Program-made: the position numbers and the translations under genes
Source: Cohnella sp. SGD-V74
GTDB lineage: Bacteria > Bacillota > Bacilli > Paenibacillales > Paenibacillaceae
NCBI RefSeq assembly: GCF_003001675.1
Contig: NZ_PVYW01000002.1
Location: forward strand, 310,001 to 374,000
Direction of reading: 5' to 3'
Length of the DNA stretch: 64,000 bases
In this document: positions 35,282 through 43,847 of the stretch, in pieces
How positions within the stretch are numbered: the stretch's first letter is position 1
How the letters are laid out: each line of letters opens with the position of its first letter
The notes under the pieces: generated by a model
Databases searched by the model: none
What the model was told of the DNA's origin: nothing
Seen by the model: the letters and a program-made list of their open reading frames with translations, nothing else

Positions 35282-36541
35282 TTATTTTTGTCCGGACGCT
35301 GCTCCCGCGCTTCTCTTCGGGCGATCCGAAGGCAGCAGCAGGGCGAACAGGCCGACAAGCGGGAAAAAGCTGATCGCGAACATGACATCGTTGATGCCGA
35401 ACGTGTCGATCGCCTGGCCGAGAGCGACTCCGCCGATCGCTCCCATACCGAAGGCCAGGCCCGTCGTCAGACCCGAAGCCATGCCTACGTTCGCCGGCAT
35501 GAGGAACTGCGCGTAGACGACGCTGACGGAGAAGCCCGACAGGATGACGAAGCCGAGCAGCGCGATGAGCGGGTATACCCAGAACAACGGCAGATGCGGC
35601 AGCAGCAGCGCAAGGGGAGAGGCGCCGGCGATCGAGAATACGATCATGTTCTTCAGGCCGAACTTGTCCGCCAGCACGCCGCCGAAGAATGTACCGAGCA
35701 CGCCCGCGGCCAGGAACAGGAACACGGGAATTTGCGCCTGCTGCGTCGTCAGCCCGTAGTCAAACTTCAAGTAAAATTGATAAAAGCTGCCGATGCCGGA
35801 ATGATACCAGGAGCGCGCGAACACGAGGAAGACGAGCATGCCCATCGCGAACTTGACCCGCGGATGGCTCGCCTTCTCGGTCACGGTCGATCCGGATGCG
35901 CGGGCCGCCGCCGTGGCCGCCCGCTGTCGCTCCCATTCGCCGAGCTTACGCTTGTACCAGGGAAGCAGGCCGAGCAGCACCGCGATCCCGAAGCCGGCAA
36001 ACAGCGTCCCCCACATCGCGCCAATCTGGCCCAAGTGAACGAAGATGAGTGCAGTCATCAGCGGTCCGAGCGTGCTTCCCGCGTTGCCTCCGACCTGGTA
36101 GACGGACTGGGCGAAGCCTCTCCGCCCTCCGGCCGCGAAATAGACGACGCGCGACCCTTCCGGGTGAAAGATGGCCGAGCCGAGCCCGATGAACACGACC
36201 GCAAACAGCAGCACCCAGAACTGCGGGGCCAGCGCCAGCCCGACCATGCCGATCAGGCTGAGCCCCATGCCGATCGGCAGCATGTTCGGCAGCGTCCTCT
36301 TGTCCGAATACGCGCCGACGACGGGCTGCATGACCGACGAGGTCATATTGAGCATGAAACCGATCCACCCGAGCTGCACCATCGACAGGTTAAGCGATTC
36401 CTGCAGGATCGGATACAAAGCCGGGACGACCGCCTGCATCGAGTCGTTCAGCATATGGACAAGGCTGATGGCCAGCAGAACGGGCAAAACCGTCTTCGTC
36501 CCCGGGTTCGCCGCCCCTTTAACTCCCGCAACTGTAGCCAA
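35282..36541 (-). CDS. MFS transporter, fosmidomycin-resistance (Fsr) type
   Basis: 419 residues with about 12 membrane segments. The start (LAISLVHMLNDSMQAVVPALYPILQ) and the GSAIFHPEGSRVVYFAAGGRRG loop are typical of Fsr-like exporters. It probably expels small drugs or metabolites by proton antiport. The start is a TTG 7 bases after GGAGGG. It is a single-gene unit. Export of fosmidomycin itself cannot be concluded. Confidence 0.9.
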   Translation of the reverse strand: MATVAGVKGAANPGTKTVLPVLLAISLVHMLNDSMQAVVPALYPILQESLNLSMVQLGWIGFMLNMTSSVMQPVVGAYSDKRTLPNMLPIGMGLSLIGMVGLALAPQFWVLLFAVVFIGLGSAIFHPEGSRVVYFAAGGRRGFAQSVYQVGGNAGSTLGPLMTALIFVHLGQIGAMWGTLFAGFGIAVLLGLLPWYKRKLGEWERQRAATAAARASGSTVTEKASHPRVKFAMGMLVFLVFARSWYHSGIGSFYQFYLKFDYGLTTQQAQIPVFLFLAAGVLGTFFGGVLADKFGLKNMIVFSIAGASPLALLLPHLPLFWVYPLIALLGFVILSGFSVSVVYAQFLMPANVGMASGLTTGLAFGMGAIGGVALGQAIDTFGINDVMFAISFFPLVGLFALLLPSDRPKRSAGAASGQK

Positions 36542-36637
36542 AACTATTCCCTCCGATGGCGTTGTAACCTTATGAATTATACCAGTGTAGAATCGGGGTG
36601 CGGGGAAGTCAAGACAAGCAATCGCGAGCTTGACGGC

Positions 36638-36665
36638 AAAAACGCCCGCTTAGGGCGGGCGTTTT
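36638..36665 (-). terminator. Terminator of the ECF sigma operon
   Basis: GCCCGC-CCTAA-GCGGGC on the minus strand, then TTTTTG. Confidence 0.9.
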
Positions 36666-36714
36666 CTCTCAGGGAGCCGAATACGAGTTTTTTGCCCGAC
36701 TCCCGGGATTCGTA

Positions 36715-38952
36715 TCAATCGACTTTGCGCAATGCGGCTATAAACGCCCGGAGAGCCGGCTTCCCGGCAGCGTCCGCCGCCTGCCAATCCCCGTCGAAGC
36801 TGGCTTCCAGCGCATCTTCGAGCCGCTCCGCGTAAGCGTTCTTGTCGCCCGCTTCGCTCTCCGCCGCCAAAGCCTCGACCAGCTTCCTCCAATCGGGCGG
36901 TCCGCTCTCGTAAGGCCCTCTCTCCGGATACGCCGCCGCCAGCTCGGCGACCTTCCCGAACGAAGCGCCGGCATACAGCTCAGCCGCCAAATAGCGGCCG
37001 ACGAAGCGATGCGATCGATCGCGCTCCAACGCTTCGCGGAACTGGACGATCGCTTCGTCCATTCTTCTCTGCTTCATCAGGGAGGTCGCGTACAGGGACT
37101 GAATGTAACCGTCCGTCTGCCCTCCACCCGCCGCCACATACCGCTCGTAATACGCCTCGGCCTTGAACCATTCGTTGCGTTTGTCGTAATGGTCGAACAG
37201 ATTGAAGAGAACGTTCCGGTTGGCGGGAGCAAGCCGGAGCAGCGCCTCCAGATAAGGAATCGCCTGTGCTCGCAATTCGTCCGATCCGGCTAAGGAAGCC
37301 TTCGCGCTGTAAATGCGAGCGATCATATTCAGACTGTGGCGGTCGAGCGGATCGGCTTCGTGCGCCCGCTTATACTCGGCCAACGCCTCGTCCAGCCGGC
37401 CGTCCAGCATGAGACGATCGGCGGCGGTCGCCGCCCGCTCCTTCAAATAGAAGAAAGGCAGCGCGCCTATCGTGTCCTCGTTCAATCGATAACCGTTGCT
37501 TCTGGTAATCAGCCTGCCGTCTTTATCGTACGCCTCCACGTACCACAAGTAACGAAGCTCCGGATTCGAGAAGCCGAGGAGGGAGGCGGAATCGAGCTCG
37601 TGCTTGCCGTCTACATCCCGGAAGGAATAGGAGGTCCCCGTCTCATATAGATCCTCGGCGTACAACTCGATCTCGCTCTGCGCGACTCGTTCCCGAATCG
37701 CCATGCTGGACGTCCCGCTCTCGATCGGGATCGTTCCGTACAGCGTATAGGTCGAAGCCCCTTCGACCGGCTCCCAGGAGAATTTGACCGTCGATCCCGT
37801 CAGCTCGGCTCCGTTTACCGGTTCCTGGATATCGATAAGGGGCCGCATCGTGACGTTCTCGGTCAACGTATCGCCGCTTCCGACCTCGATCCAATCGTCT
37901 TTCATCGTCGGCCATGTCCAGCCGTCGATCTGTTCGAACGGCAGTCCGAGGTACAGCTGATAGCTGCCCGGGACGACGTTGTTGAATTCATAACGTCCCT
38001 GGGCATCCGTAAGAATCTGGTACGGCTCGCCGTCCACGATACTGTGATAGACGTCGCTTTCTCGACGAAGGAACACCCCGACGCGCGCCAACGGCTGACC
38101 GTCGCTTCGCTTGACCGTTCCGGATACGGTCGCTCCGGTTCCGTCCAGCGTCTTCTCCAACTGCTCGCGCAGCCGCTTCAGCTCCTCCATCACGGCCGGC
38201 GTCAGCTCGCCCATCTCGGGAAACTTCTTTTTCTCCTCCGCGATCCGCTCCTCCAGTGACTTTAGCTCCCGGTCGACGGCTTGAAGGGCGGCATCCGCCT
38301 TGCCTTCCCCGACCAGAAGCTGCGCCTTGAGCTGGGCGACCTCGCCGGAGAAATCGAGGTTGACGGACGGCGGTTCCGCTTCCAACCGTTCAACCAACCG
38401 CATCGCATCGCCCGAATCGCCCAGCCTTGCGTACAGCTTCGCGCGCTCCAACGCCAGCTTCGTCCGCCAGTTCCCTCCGCGCTCCTCCGCCTTCTCCAGC
38501 ACGGCCAGCGCCTCTGCGGAGAGACCCTCGCTCATGTAATATTGCGCCAACTGAGTCGCCGCGCTGTACCGAGAACTGTCCGCCGGCCCTTCCGATACGT
38601 ATTCCAGCAAATAAGGCAGCTTCTCCTCCCAGCTCCAGACCCGGCTCTCTCCGTCGCCTTGCCCGAAGGCGTACGTCGATCCGGGTCCGACGTACACGTC
38701 GAAGCTGCGCAGCGCGGTAGCGTCCCCGTAGAAGACCATATATTCGCGGATCAGCTCCAGTCTTTGGGAGGGAGCTGCCCGGTCGATGGCCGCCAGCATC
38801 GCTTTCTTGCCCCCGGGAGCCCCGGCTACGTAATCGTTGACCGCCGCCCGGACCTGAAGCTTCGGGATAACGACGAATTGCAGCAAAGACAACGCCGTGC
38901 CTATGAGCAGGGCGGCGATGACGAGATGCTTAACCTTGACCGTCACTTTCAA
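36715..38952 (-). CDS. Membrane-anchored TPR protein with carboxypeptidase-regulatory-like domain
   Basis: 745 residues. One N-terminal membrane segment (about 9-29) precedes helical TPR-like repeats and a coiled coil (about 60-270), a beta-sandwich like carboxypeptidase regulatory domains (about 275-370, GTVKRSDGQPLARVGVFLRR), a fibronectin-III-like domain (about 375-490) and further TPRs (about 505-730). It would be exposed outside the membrane. It is the third gene of a sigma-factor operon, overlapping the preceding gene by 23 bases, so it may be a sensor or an effector of that system. I know of no named homologue. Confidence 0.8.
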   Translation of the reverse strand: MKVTVKVKHLVIAALLIGTALSLLQFVVIPKLQVRAAVNDYVAGAPGGKKAMLAAIDRAAPSQRLELIREYMVFYGDATALRSFDVYVGPGSTYAFGQGDGESRVWSWEEKLPYLLEYVSEGPADSSRYSAATQLAQYYMSEGLSAEALAVLEKAEERGGNWRTKLALERAKLYARLGDSGDAMRLVERLEAEPPSVNLDFSGEVAQLKAQLLVGEGKADAALQAVDRELKSLEERIAEEKKKFPEMGELTPAVMEELKRLREQLEKTLDGTGATVSGTVKRSDGQPLARVGVFLRRESDVYHSIVDGEPYQILTDAQGRYEFNNVVPGSYQLYLGLPFEQIDGWTWPTMKDDWIEVGSGDTLTENVTMRPLIDIQEPVNGAELTGSTVKFSWEPVEGASTYTLYGTIPIESGTSSMAIRERVAQSEIELYAEDLYETGTSYSFRDVDGKHELDSASLLGFSNPELRYLWYVEAYDKDGRLITRSNGYRLNEDTIGALPFFYLKERAATAADRLMLDGRLDEALAEYKRAHEADPLDRHSLNMIARIYSAKASLAGSDELRAQAIPYLEALLRLAPANRNVLFNLFDHYDKRNEWFKAEAYYERYVAAGGGQTDGYIQSLYATSLMKQRRMDEAIVQFREALERDRSHRFVGRYLAAELYAGASFGKVAELAAAYPERGPYESGPPDWRKLVEALAAESEAGDKNAYAERLEDALEASFDGDWQAADAAGKPALRAFIAALRKVD

Positions 38953-39268
38953 TCGATGCCACCGCCCTCTCGTAATCGTCCTTCCAATACGTGTTGCCTC
39001 CCACTTCGATCAGTTGCCTCGGATCCCCCGAAGCCGCGTCGCCGTCGTCTTCCGGGCTCCGCAGCTGGGAAGCGGCGACAACGGCCAGAATGACGGCAAA
39101 GCTCAGCCCAAGCGGCACGACCGGAATCTCTAGCTCCTTGTTCCACAGCGCCCGAAGTCGATCGCGCCAGGATCGGGGATGAGTCCGCCGCACTACGTCC
39201 TCCTGTCCGCCGAACCGCAGTCCGTCCAGCTCCTCCCGCAGCCTTTTATTCATAGACTCCCGCTCCAT
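38930..39268 (-). CDS. Small single-pass membrane protein, probable anti-sigma factor
   Basis: 112 residues. A cytoplasmic N-terminus (about 1-48, rich in Arg and acidic residues), one membrane segment (about 50-67) and a short external tail. Position after an ECF sigma gene, overlapping it by 23 bases, suggests an anti-sigma factor, although the usual zinc-binding HxxxCxxC motif is absent. The ATG at 39268 has GAGGAGGGG 7 bases upstream; a second ATG at 39253 has GCGGGAG very close. Its 3' end overlaps the TPR gene. Confidence 0.65.
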   Translation of the reverse strand: MERESMNKRLREELDGLRFGGQEDVVRRTHPRSWRDRLRALWNKELEIPVVPLGLSFAVILAVVAASQLRSPEDDGDAASGDPRQLIEVGGNTYWKDDYERAVASIESDGQG

Positions 39269-39800
39269 CTCCGTTCCCCTCCTCCAACAGCGACTTCAGC
39301 TTCGCCCTTCCTCTGAACAGCCGAGCTTTCACCGTATTCTCGTTGCCGCCCAGCTGCTCCGCGATTTCCGCCACGCTTAATTCATTGAAATAATATAGCG
39401 CGATGACTTCCCGGTACTTGTAATCCAGCGCATGGATCGCCTCGCTTAACCGCTCGCCGCGCCACTGCGCCAGCAGCAGCTCTTCCGGCCCCGGCTCCTC
39501 TCCCTCGGCCAAGCTCTCTATGCGCTCGAACGGGAACAGGCTTCTCCAGCTCCACGTCCGCATTCTCATCCGGCAGCGGTTGGCGACGATGCGCAGCAGC
39601 CAGCTTCGCAGCTTGTCGGGCTGCTTGAGCTGAGCGATCTTGGCGTACGCCTGCGCGAACGTATCCATAACCGCCTCCTCCGCGGTCTGCCGATCCTTGA
39701 CGAGCAAATACGCGGTGCGCATCAGCTCGTCGCCGTATTCGGCCATCAGCTCCCGCAGCGCGGATTCGTCCTTGGCGATCAATCTTCTCACGACATCCAG
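39246..39800 (-). CDS. ECF-type RNA polymerase sigma factor
   Basis: About 184 residues. Region 2 (about 20-85) carries ELMRTAYLLVKDRQTAEEAVMDTFAQAY; region 4 (about 120-175) has ALDYKYREVIALYYFNELSVAEIAEQLGGNENTVKARLFRGR. It redirects RNA polymerase to a stress or envelope regulon. The start is uncertain: no ATG follows the upstream terminator in frame; a CTG at 39800 lies 8 bases after GGGAGGG and gives a family-typical N-terminus, while a GTG at 39791 is too far from it. Frames extending to 39908 run into the terminator at 39874. Confidence 0.85.
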   Translation of the reverse strand: MDVVRRLIAKDESALRELMAEYGDELMRTAYLLVKDRQTAEEAVMDTFAQAYAKIAQLKQPDKLRSWLLRIVANRCRMRMRTWSWRSLFPFERIESLAEGEEPGPEELLLAQWRGERLSEAIHALDYKYREVIALYYFNELSVAEIAEQLGGNENTVKARLFRGRAKLKSLLEEGNGDGAGVYE

Positions 39801-39873
39801 ACCGGCTTCCCTCCCTACACGAATAAGATGCGTCCCGCCCCGTTCAGGTTGCACGGCGAAGGCCGAATAAAGC

Positions 39874-39902
39874 AAAAAAACCTCCGGATACGCTCCGGAG
39901 GG
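39874..39902 (-). terminator. Terminator of the Lrp/AsnC gene
   Basis: CCTCCGGA and TCCGGAGG arms around GCGTA, followed by seven T on the minus strand. Confidence 0.9.
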
Positions 39903-39917
39903 CCGCACGCCGCGCCT

Positions 39918-40349
39918 TTATCCTTTTAATTTGCCGATGGACAAGCTGAGCTTGTAATTGCCGTATTCGAGCAGCCGATCCAGAAACCCGTTCAAATCGT
40001 CGTGCCCCGCCGCTCTCGCGCGCAGCCAGTAGCAGCCTTCCCCGCTGACCCGATGCACTTCCTCCACGTTCTCCTCGCCGGCCGCGAACGCCAGAAACTT
40101 CTCGTGAGCAGAGCCGGATTTCAAGAACACCGTCACGAATGCAGTCAGCGCAAGGCCGAGCTTCGTCCGATCGATGCGCGCGGCGTACCCTTCGATCACC
40201 CCGGCGTCCTCCAGCTTCCGAATCCGGGCTCCGACCGCCTGTCCGGTCATATGGACGAGCTCTCCGAGCTCCTTATGCGACAGCATGGCGTTCTCCGCCA
40301 AGCACCGCAAAATGCGCAAATCCGTCTCGTCTACCGCTAAGCCCGCCAA
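39918..40349 (-). CDS. Lrp/AsnC family transcriptional regulator
   Basis: About 143 residues. An N-terminal winged helix (about 5-60, DETDLRILRCLAENAMLSHKELGELVHMTGQAVGARIRKLEDAGVI) is followed by the RAM/AsnC effector domain (about 65-140). It probably responds to an amino acid or other small effector. I prefer the TTG at 40349, 9 bases after AAGGAG; the TTG at 40358 touches the site. The target is unknown; the divergent MBL-fold gene 120 bases away is a candidate. Confidence 0.88.
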   Translation of the reverse strand: MAGLAVDETDLRILRCLAENAMLSHKELGELVHMTGQAVGARIRKLEDAGVIEGYAARIDRTKLGLALTAFVTVFLKSGSAHEKFLAFAAGEENVEEVHRVSGEGCYWLRARAAGHDDLNGFLDRLLEYGNYKLSLSIGKLKG

Positions 40350-40430
40350 TCGCGCCAACTCCTTTCATCGGGAAACCAATCGGCCTTTTTTCGTTTCACG
40401 GGATCGTTCCCCGCACCGCCAACCTCTTTC

Positions 40431-40436
40431 TATAAT
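40431..40436 (+). promoter_or_regulatory. -10 element of the MBL-fold gene
   Basis: TATAAT 42 bases upstream of the ATG; no convincing -35 hexamer. Confidence 0.4.
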
Positions 40437-40477
40437 TGTAACAGACGCGGATTTCACGAAGATAGGGGAAATGGAAA

Positions 40478-41260
40478 ATGAAGCTTCAACTGATTCGTCA
40501 CGCCACGCTGCTGCTGGAATACGGCGGCTTGCGCATTCTCGTGGACCCGATGCTGAGCGATCAGGGCGCGAGCCCTCCGATTCCGGGCACCCCGAACGAG
40601 CGGCGCAATCCGACGGTCGGACTGCCGCTGCCGGCAGGCGCTTTGGCGGAATCCGACCTTGTCCTGGTCACTCATCTGCACAAGGATCATTGGGACGATG
40701 CGGCGGCAGCCCTGCTGCCGAAAACGATGCCGATCCTGTGCCAGCCCGGGGACGAAGCGACCTTTAATGACGCTGGCTTTGCGGCGGCGCGGCCGATCGG
40801 AACGTCGACCGAGTTTCGGAATGTCGAAGTAAGCTTGACGGGAGGCCGTCACGGCACTGGGGAGATCGGCAAAGCGATGGGACGGGTATGGGGATTCGTG
40901 CTGCAGGCGAAAGGAGAGCCGACGCTGTACTTGGCGGGGGATACGATCTACTGCGAGGAAGTCGAGCAAGCGCTTGACGGCTTCAAGCCGGAAGTCGTCG
41001 TCGTGAATGCGGGCGGCGCCCGTTTCCTTGCCGGAGACCCGATTACGATGACGCCCGAAGACGTGCTGAGCGTCTGCCGGAAAGCTCCGGACGCGACCGT
41101 CGTCGCTGTGCATATGGAGGCGATCAATCACTGCGTCGTAACGAGAGAGCATCTGCGCTCGGCGCTGGCCGCGACTCCCTATGCGGATCGCGTGCTGATT
41201 CCGGAAGACGGCGAGCAGGTAAACTATACCATAGGCAGGGGCTTACAAGATTATCGATGA
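40478..41260 (+). CDS. MBL-fold metallo-hydrolase, UlaG-like
   Basis: 260 residues. The metal-binding motif HLHKDH (His66, His68, Asp70, His71) is present, along with later AGDTIY and the C-terminal AVHMEAINHC containing the last His. It resembles the UlaG-type branch, which includes lactonases and phosphodiesterases; the substrate is unknown. GATAGGGGAA precedes the ATG. It stands alone and ends just before a large hairpin belonging to the opposite strand. Confidence 0.85.
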   Translation: MKLQLIRHATLLLEYGGLRILVDPMLSDQGASPPIPGTPNERRNPTVGLPLPAGALAESDLVLVTHLHKDHWDDAAAALLPKTMPILCQPGDEATFNDAGFAAARPIGTSTEFRNVEVSLTGGRHGTGEIGKAMGRVWGFVLQAKGEPTLYLAGDTIYCEEVEQALDGFKPEVVVVNAGGARFLAGDPITMTPEDVLSVCRKAPDATVVAVHMEAINHCVVTREHLRSALAATPYADRVLIPEDGEQVNYTIGRGLQDYR

Positions 41261-41270
41261 AAAAAAAGAA

Positions 41271-41378
41271 GGGCATCTATCTCCTGGAGACTGCCTCATA
41301 CGGTCCTAAAACCACCTTATCACGGGTTTACCCATTCAGGTTTTAGGAGCGTATAGCATCAGAAGGAAATAGATGCCC
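41271..41378 (-). terminator. Large nested hairpin acting as terminator of the riboswitch-controlled transporter gene
   Basis: Three nested stems: GGGCATCTAT (41271-41280) with ATAGATGCCC (41369-41378), ATACG (41298-41302) with CGTAT (41350-41354), and CCTAAAACC (41305-41313) with GGTTTTAGG (41339-41347). On the minus strand the structure ends with TTCTTTTTTT, so it can terminate the transporter transcript. At 108 bases it is much larger than a normal terminator and could be a mobile or processed RNA element. Confidence 0.65.
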
Positions 41379-41442
41379 ATTACCCTGCATCCATCGATAA
41401 TCGTTCGGTACGACTCGGTTGCTTACGGGACAGCCCTTGAGT

Positions 41443-42123
41443 CTACGCTTCCTTGAACTTAAAGTTGCGAGCCCAGTAGATGACCGGGGTGGACGCGATC
41501 GCGATGATGAATTTGAGCACGTAGGTCGTGATAACGATGTCCCACCAGACGCCCCAGGTGTATTCCCCGGCGAACGCGATCGTGCAGAAGATGAGCGTAT
41601 CGACCATCTGGCTGACGCCGATGCTGCCGTTAATGCGAATCCACAGCTGGTTGCGGGAAGGGAACTTCGCCCTTAGCTTGCTGAATATTTTCACGTCGAG
41701 AAACTGGCTGACGAAGTAAGCGGCCAGACTGCCCAGCGCGATGCGCGGAGCCAGACCGAAGATCGTCTGCAGCGCGGGATCGCCGAAGTCGGTCTCCTGC
41801 GGCTGGAAGACCAGCGCCATCTGCATGATCGCCGTCGACATCAGCAGGAAGAAAAATCCGAACCATACCGCCTTCTTCGCTTCCTTCTCTCCGTATTTCT
41901 CGTTGATCAGATCCGTCGTCAAGTAAATCGTGCCGTACATCGTGTTGCCCAGCGTCATGACGAATCCGAACATGCCGATCGTCTTCACGACCTGAATGTT
42001 GGCCAGAATGACGGCGGCCGCGACCCAAGCGTACAGGCCGGTCTTGCCGAGCATCCGGTAACAGAGCAGGAACAGCGCGAAGTTGACCAGGACGAACAGA
42101 ACGCCCCAACCGAAATTGAACAT
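41443..42123 (-). CDS. Queuosine precursor transporter, YhhQ/VUT family
   Basis: 226 residues with about six membrane segments and the family motifs TIYLTTDLINEKYGEKEAKKAV and INGSIGVSQMVDTLIF. YhhQ-type proteins import preQ0/preQ1, precursors of the tRNA base queuosine. The ATG at 42123 follows AGGAGG, and that ribosome site is part of a preQ1-I riboswitch, strongly supporting the substrate. Longer in-frame starts would run through the riboswitch. A second, shorter paralogue lies at 49608. Confidence 0.95.
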   Translation of the reverse strand: MFNFGWGVLFVLVNFALFLLCYRMLGKTGLYAWVAAAVILANIQVVKTIGMFGFVMTLGNTMYGTIYLTTDLINEKYGEKEAKKAVWFGFFFLLMSTAIMQMALVFQPQETDFGDPALQTIFGLAPRIALGSLAAYFVSQFLDVKIFSKLRAKFPSRNQLWIRINGSIGVSQMVDTLIFCTIAFAGEYTWGVWWDIVITTYVLKFIIAIASTPVIYWARNFKFKEA

Positions 42124-42134
42124 AGAAAACCATC

Positions 42135-42172
42135 CTCCTAGTTTTGATAACGCGGGAGTTTTCGAACCGCGG
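42135..42172 (-). ncRNA. preQ1-I riboswitch controlling the YhhQ-type gene
   Basis: On the minus strand: stem CGCGG...CCGCG, loop TTCGAAAACT with the conserved GGTTC and ACTCCC elements, then the A-rich tail ATCAAAACTAG running into GGAGG. The tail is the strand that docks into the stem when preQ1 binds, so ligand would hide the ribosome site and block translation. It lies 12 bases upstream of the ATG. Confidence 0.88.
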
Positions 42173-42205
42173 CCCCATTCGCCGGAGCATGCGTCAAACG
42201 ACTCA

Positions 42206-42211
42206 TTATAG
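42206..42211 (-). promoter_or_regulatory. -10 element for the riboswitch transcript
   Basis: TATAAT on the minus strand, about 35 bases upstream of the aptamer and directly after the terminator of the MFS gene. No good -35 is seen. Confidence 0.45.
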
Positions 42212-42214
42212 CAC

Positions 42215-42260
42215 GAAAAAACCGGATGCAGGGCGGAATATTTCCCCTCCTGCATCCGGC
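42215..42260 (-). terminator. Terminator of the DHA2 MFS gene
   Basis: CCGGATGCAGG and CCTGCATCCGG, perfect 11-bp arms, followed by TTTTTTCG on the minus strand. Confidence 0.92.
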
Positions 42261-42271
42261 TTTAAGAATGA

Positions 42272-43729
42272 TTAGGCGGCTTTCTTCTCCGGCTGCCCGT
42301 CCTTGAGCGGCTTGACTTTGCCGACGAACAGGCTAAACGGCAGCGCGGCAGCCGCGATGAAGGTCGCGACCAGGTAGACATCGTTCACGCTCATCGTGAA
42401 CGACATGGCCGAGATGAAGGCCTGATCGGTCTCCCCGGCCTGAATGAACGACGCGCCATGGTGCGCGGATCTCGTGGCGAGCATCGTCGTGAAAATCGCG
42501 ATGGCAAACGATCCGAACACATTGCGGGTCCAGTTCATGATCGCGGAAGCATGACCCGACAGCTCGCGCGGCAGCAGTTCCATGCCGGCGTTGCTGGACG
42601 GCATCATGACGAGCGCGATGCCCAGGTTGCGGACGACCATCCAGAACAAAATGTAGGCATGGGACACGTCGAGGCTCAGCCAGCTCAGCGTCACCGTTCC
42701 GATCGAGAGCAGCACGATGCCGGCGAACATGAGCCAGCGCGGGCCGATCGAATTGTACAGCTTGCCGACGATCGGCATCACGAGCGCCATCGCCAGAGAC
42801 GCCGGCAGCAGGATCAAGCCGGTATCCATCGCGGACACGTGCTGGATCCGCTGCAGGAACACAGGCGTCAGGAACGTGCCGGAGTACAGGCTGATCGTCA
42901 GAATGTTCGTGATCACGACGTTGATCGTATATCTCCCGTTGCGGAATACCCGCAAATTCAGCAGCGGCGAATCCGCGGTCAGCTCTCTCCAGACGAACAG
43001 CGCCAGCACGAGCACACCGCCGATCAGCAGCGACAGCGTCTCCCACGATCCCCAGCCCCACTTGTGCCCCTGGCCCAGCGCGAGCAGCAGCGACGTGCTG
43101 CTGACGATGACCGTTACGAATCCGATCGCATCGAAACTCTTGGGCACGCTTAACCGATAATAAGGAATATAGGCAGCGACGCACCAGATCGCAATCAAGC
43201 CGATCGGCACGTTCATGAGAAACATCCACTGCCAATCGTAGTTTTGCAGCAGCCATCCGCTGAGCGTCGGGCCGAAGGCCGGCGCCATCATCGAAGCCAG
43301 TCCCCAGAGCGCCATCGCCATCGCTTGCTTCTCGCGCGGAATGATCTGATAGATAAGGGCCATCGTCGAAGGAATGATCAAGCCGCTGAACGCTCCTTGC
43401 AGAACGCGGAAGCCGATCAGCGCCGATGCGTCCCATGCGGCGGCGCACAAGGCCGAGGCCAGCGTAAAGCCGATCAACGAAAACAGATACAACCGTTTGT
43501 AGCTGAACCTTTCTCCCAAATAACCCACGATCGGAGCCGTCGTGCCCATGGCCAGCATGAAGCCGGTCAACGTCCAGGTGACAGTGTCCAAACTCGTCTG
43601 AAAATGATCCTTCAAAATTTCCAAGGCGATATTGATCGTGCTGGAGGCCAGAATGCACAGAAACGATCCTATAAATATTGCAACCATTATCGGCATGAAA
43701 CGTATTTCTTGATTATTGCGCTCTTCCAT
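42272..43729 (-). CDS. MFS multidrug transporter, DHA2 family (EmrB/QacA type)
   Basis: 485 residues with about 14 membrane segments. Motifs include TVTWTLTGFMLAMGTTAPIVGYLGERF and RVLQGAFSGLIIPSTMALI, typical of EmrB/QacA-like drug:proton antiporters. The ATG at 43729 follows GGAG by 8 bases. A PadR regulator is divergent, with a palindromic operator between, so export is probably induced by the transported compound. Confidence 0.93.
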   Translation of the reverse strand: MEERNNQEIRFMPIMVAIFIGSFLCILASSTINIALEILKDHFQTSLDTVTWTLTGFMLAMGTTAPIVGYLGERFSYKRLYLFSLIGFTLASALCAAAWDASALIGFRVLQGAFSGLIIPSTMALIYQIIPREKQAMAMALWGLASMMAPAFGPTLSGWLLQNYDWQWMFLMNVPIGLIAIWCVAAYIPYYRLSVPKSFDAIGFVTVIVSSTSLLLALGQGHKWGWGSWETLSLLIGGVLVLALFVWRELTADSPLLNLRVFRNGRYTINVVITNILTISLYSGTFLTPVFLQRIQHVSAMDTGLILLPASLAMALVMPIVGKLYNSIGPRWLMFAGIVLLSIGTVTLSWLSLDVSHAYILFWMVVRNLGIALVMMPSSNAGMELLPRELSGHASAIMNWTRNVFGSFAIAIFTTMLATRSAHHGASFIQAGETDQAFISAMSFTMSVNDVYLVATFIAAAALPFSLFVGKVKPLKDGQPEKKAA

Positions 43730-43757
43730 GATGCGATCTCCGTGCCTCCGATCATCC

Positions 43758-43777
43758 TTATGTATGTATTTACATAA
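43758..43777. promoter_or_regulatory. PadR-type operator between the MFS and padR genes
   Basis: TTATGTA-TGTATT-TACATAA, a perfect 7-bp inverted repeat containing the PadR-family pattern ATGT-N8-ACAT. It overlaps likely promoter elements on both strands (TTGCCA-N17-TACATA toward the MFS gene). Confidence 0.75.
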
Positions 43778-43847
43778 TTGCTGGCAAGGAAATAATAATA
43801 ACGCCAAACCCCCGATCTGTCAAAGTATGTTATCTGGAGGATTCGTC

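Noticed and set aside
41271-41378. T-box leader (AGGTGG-like stretch on the minus strand)
   Set aside because: It lies after, not before, its gene; there is no specifier loop, and the similarity is limited to a few bases.
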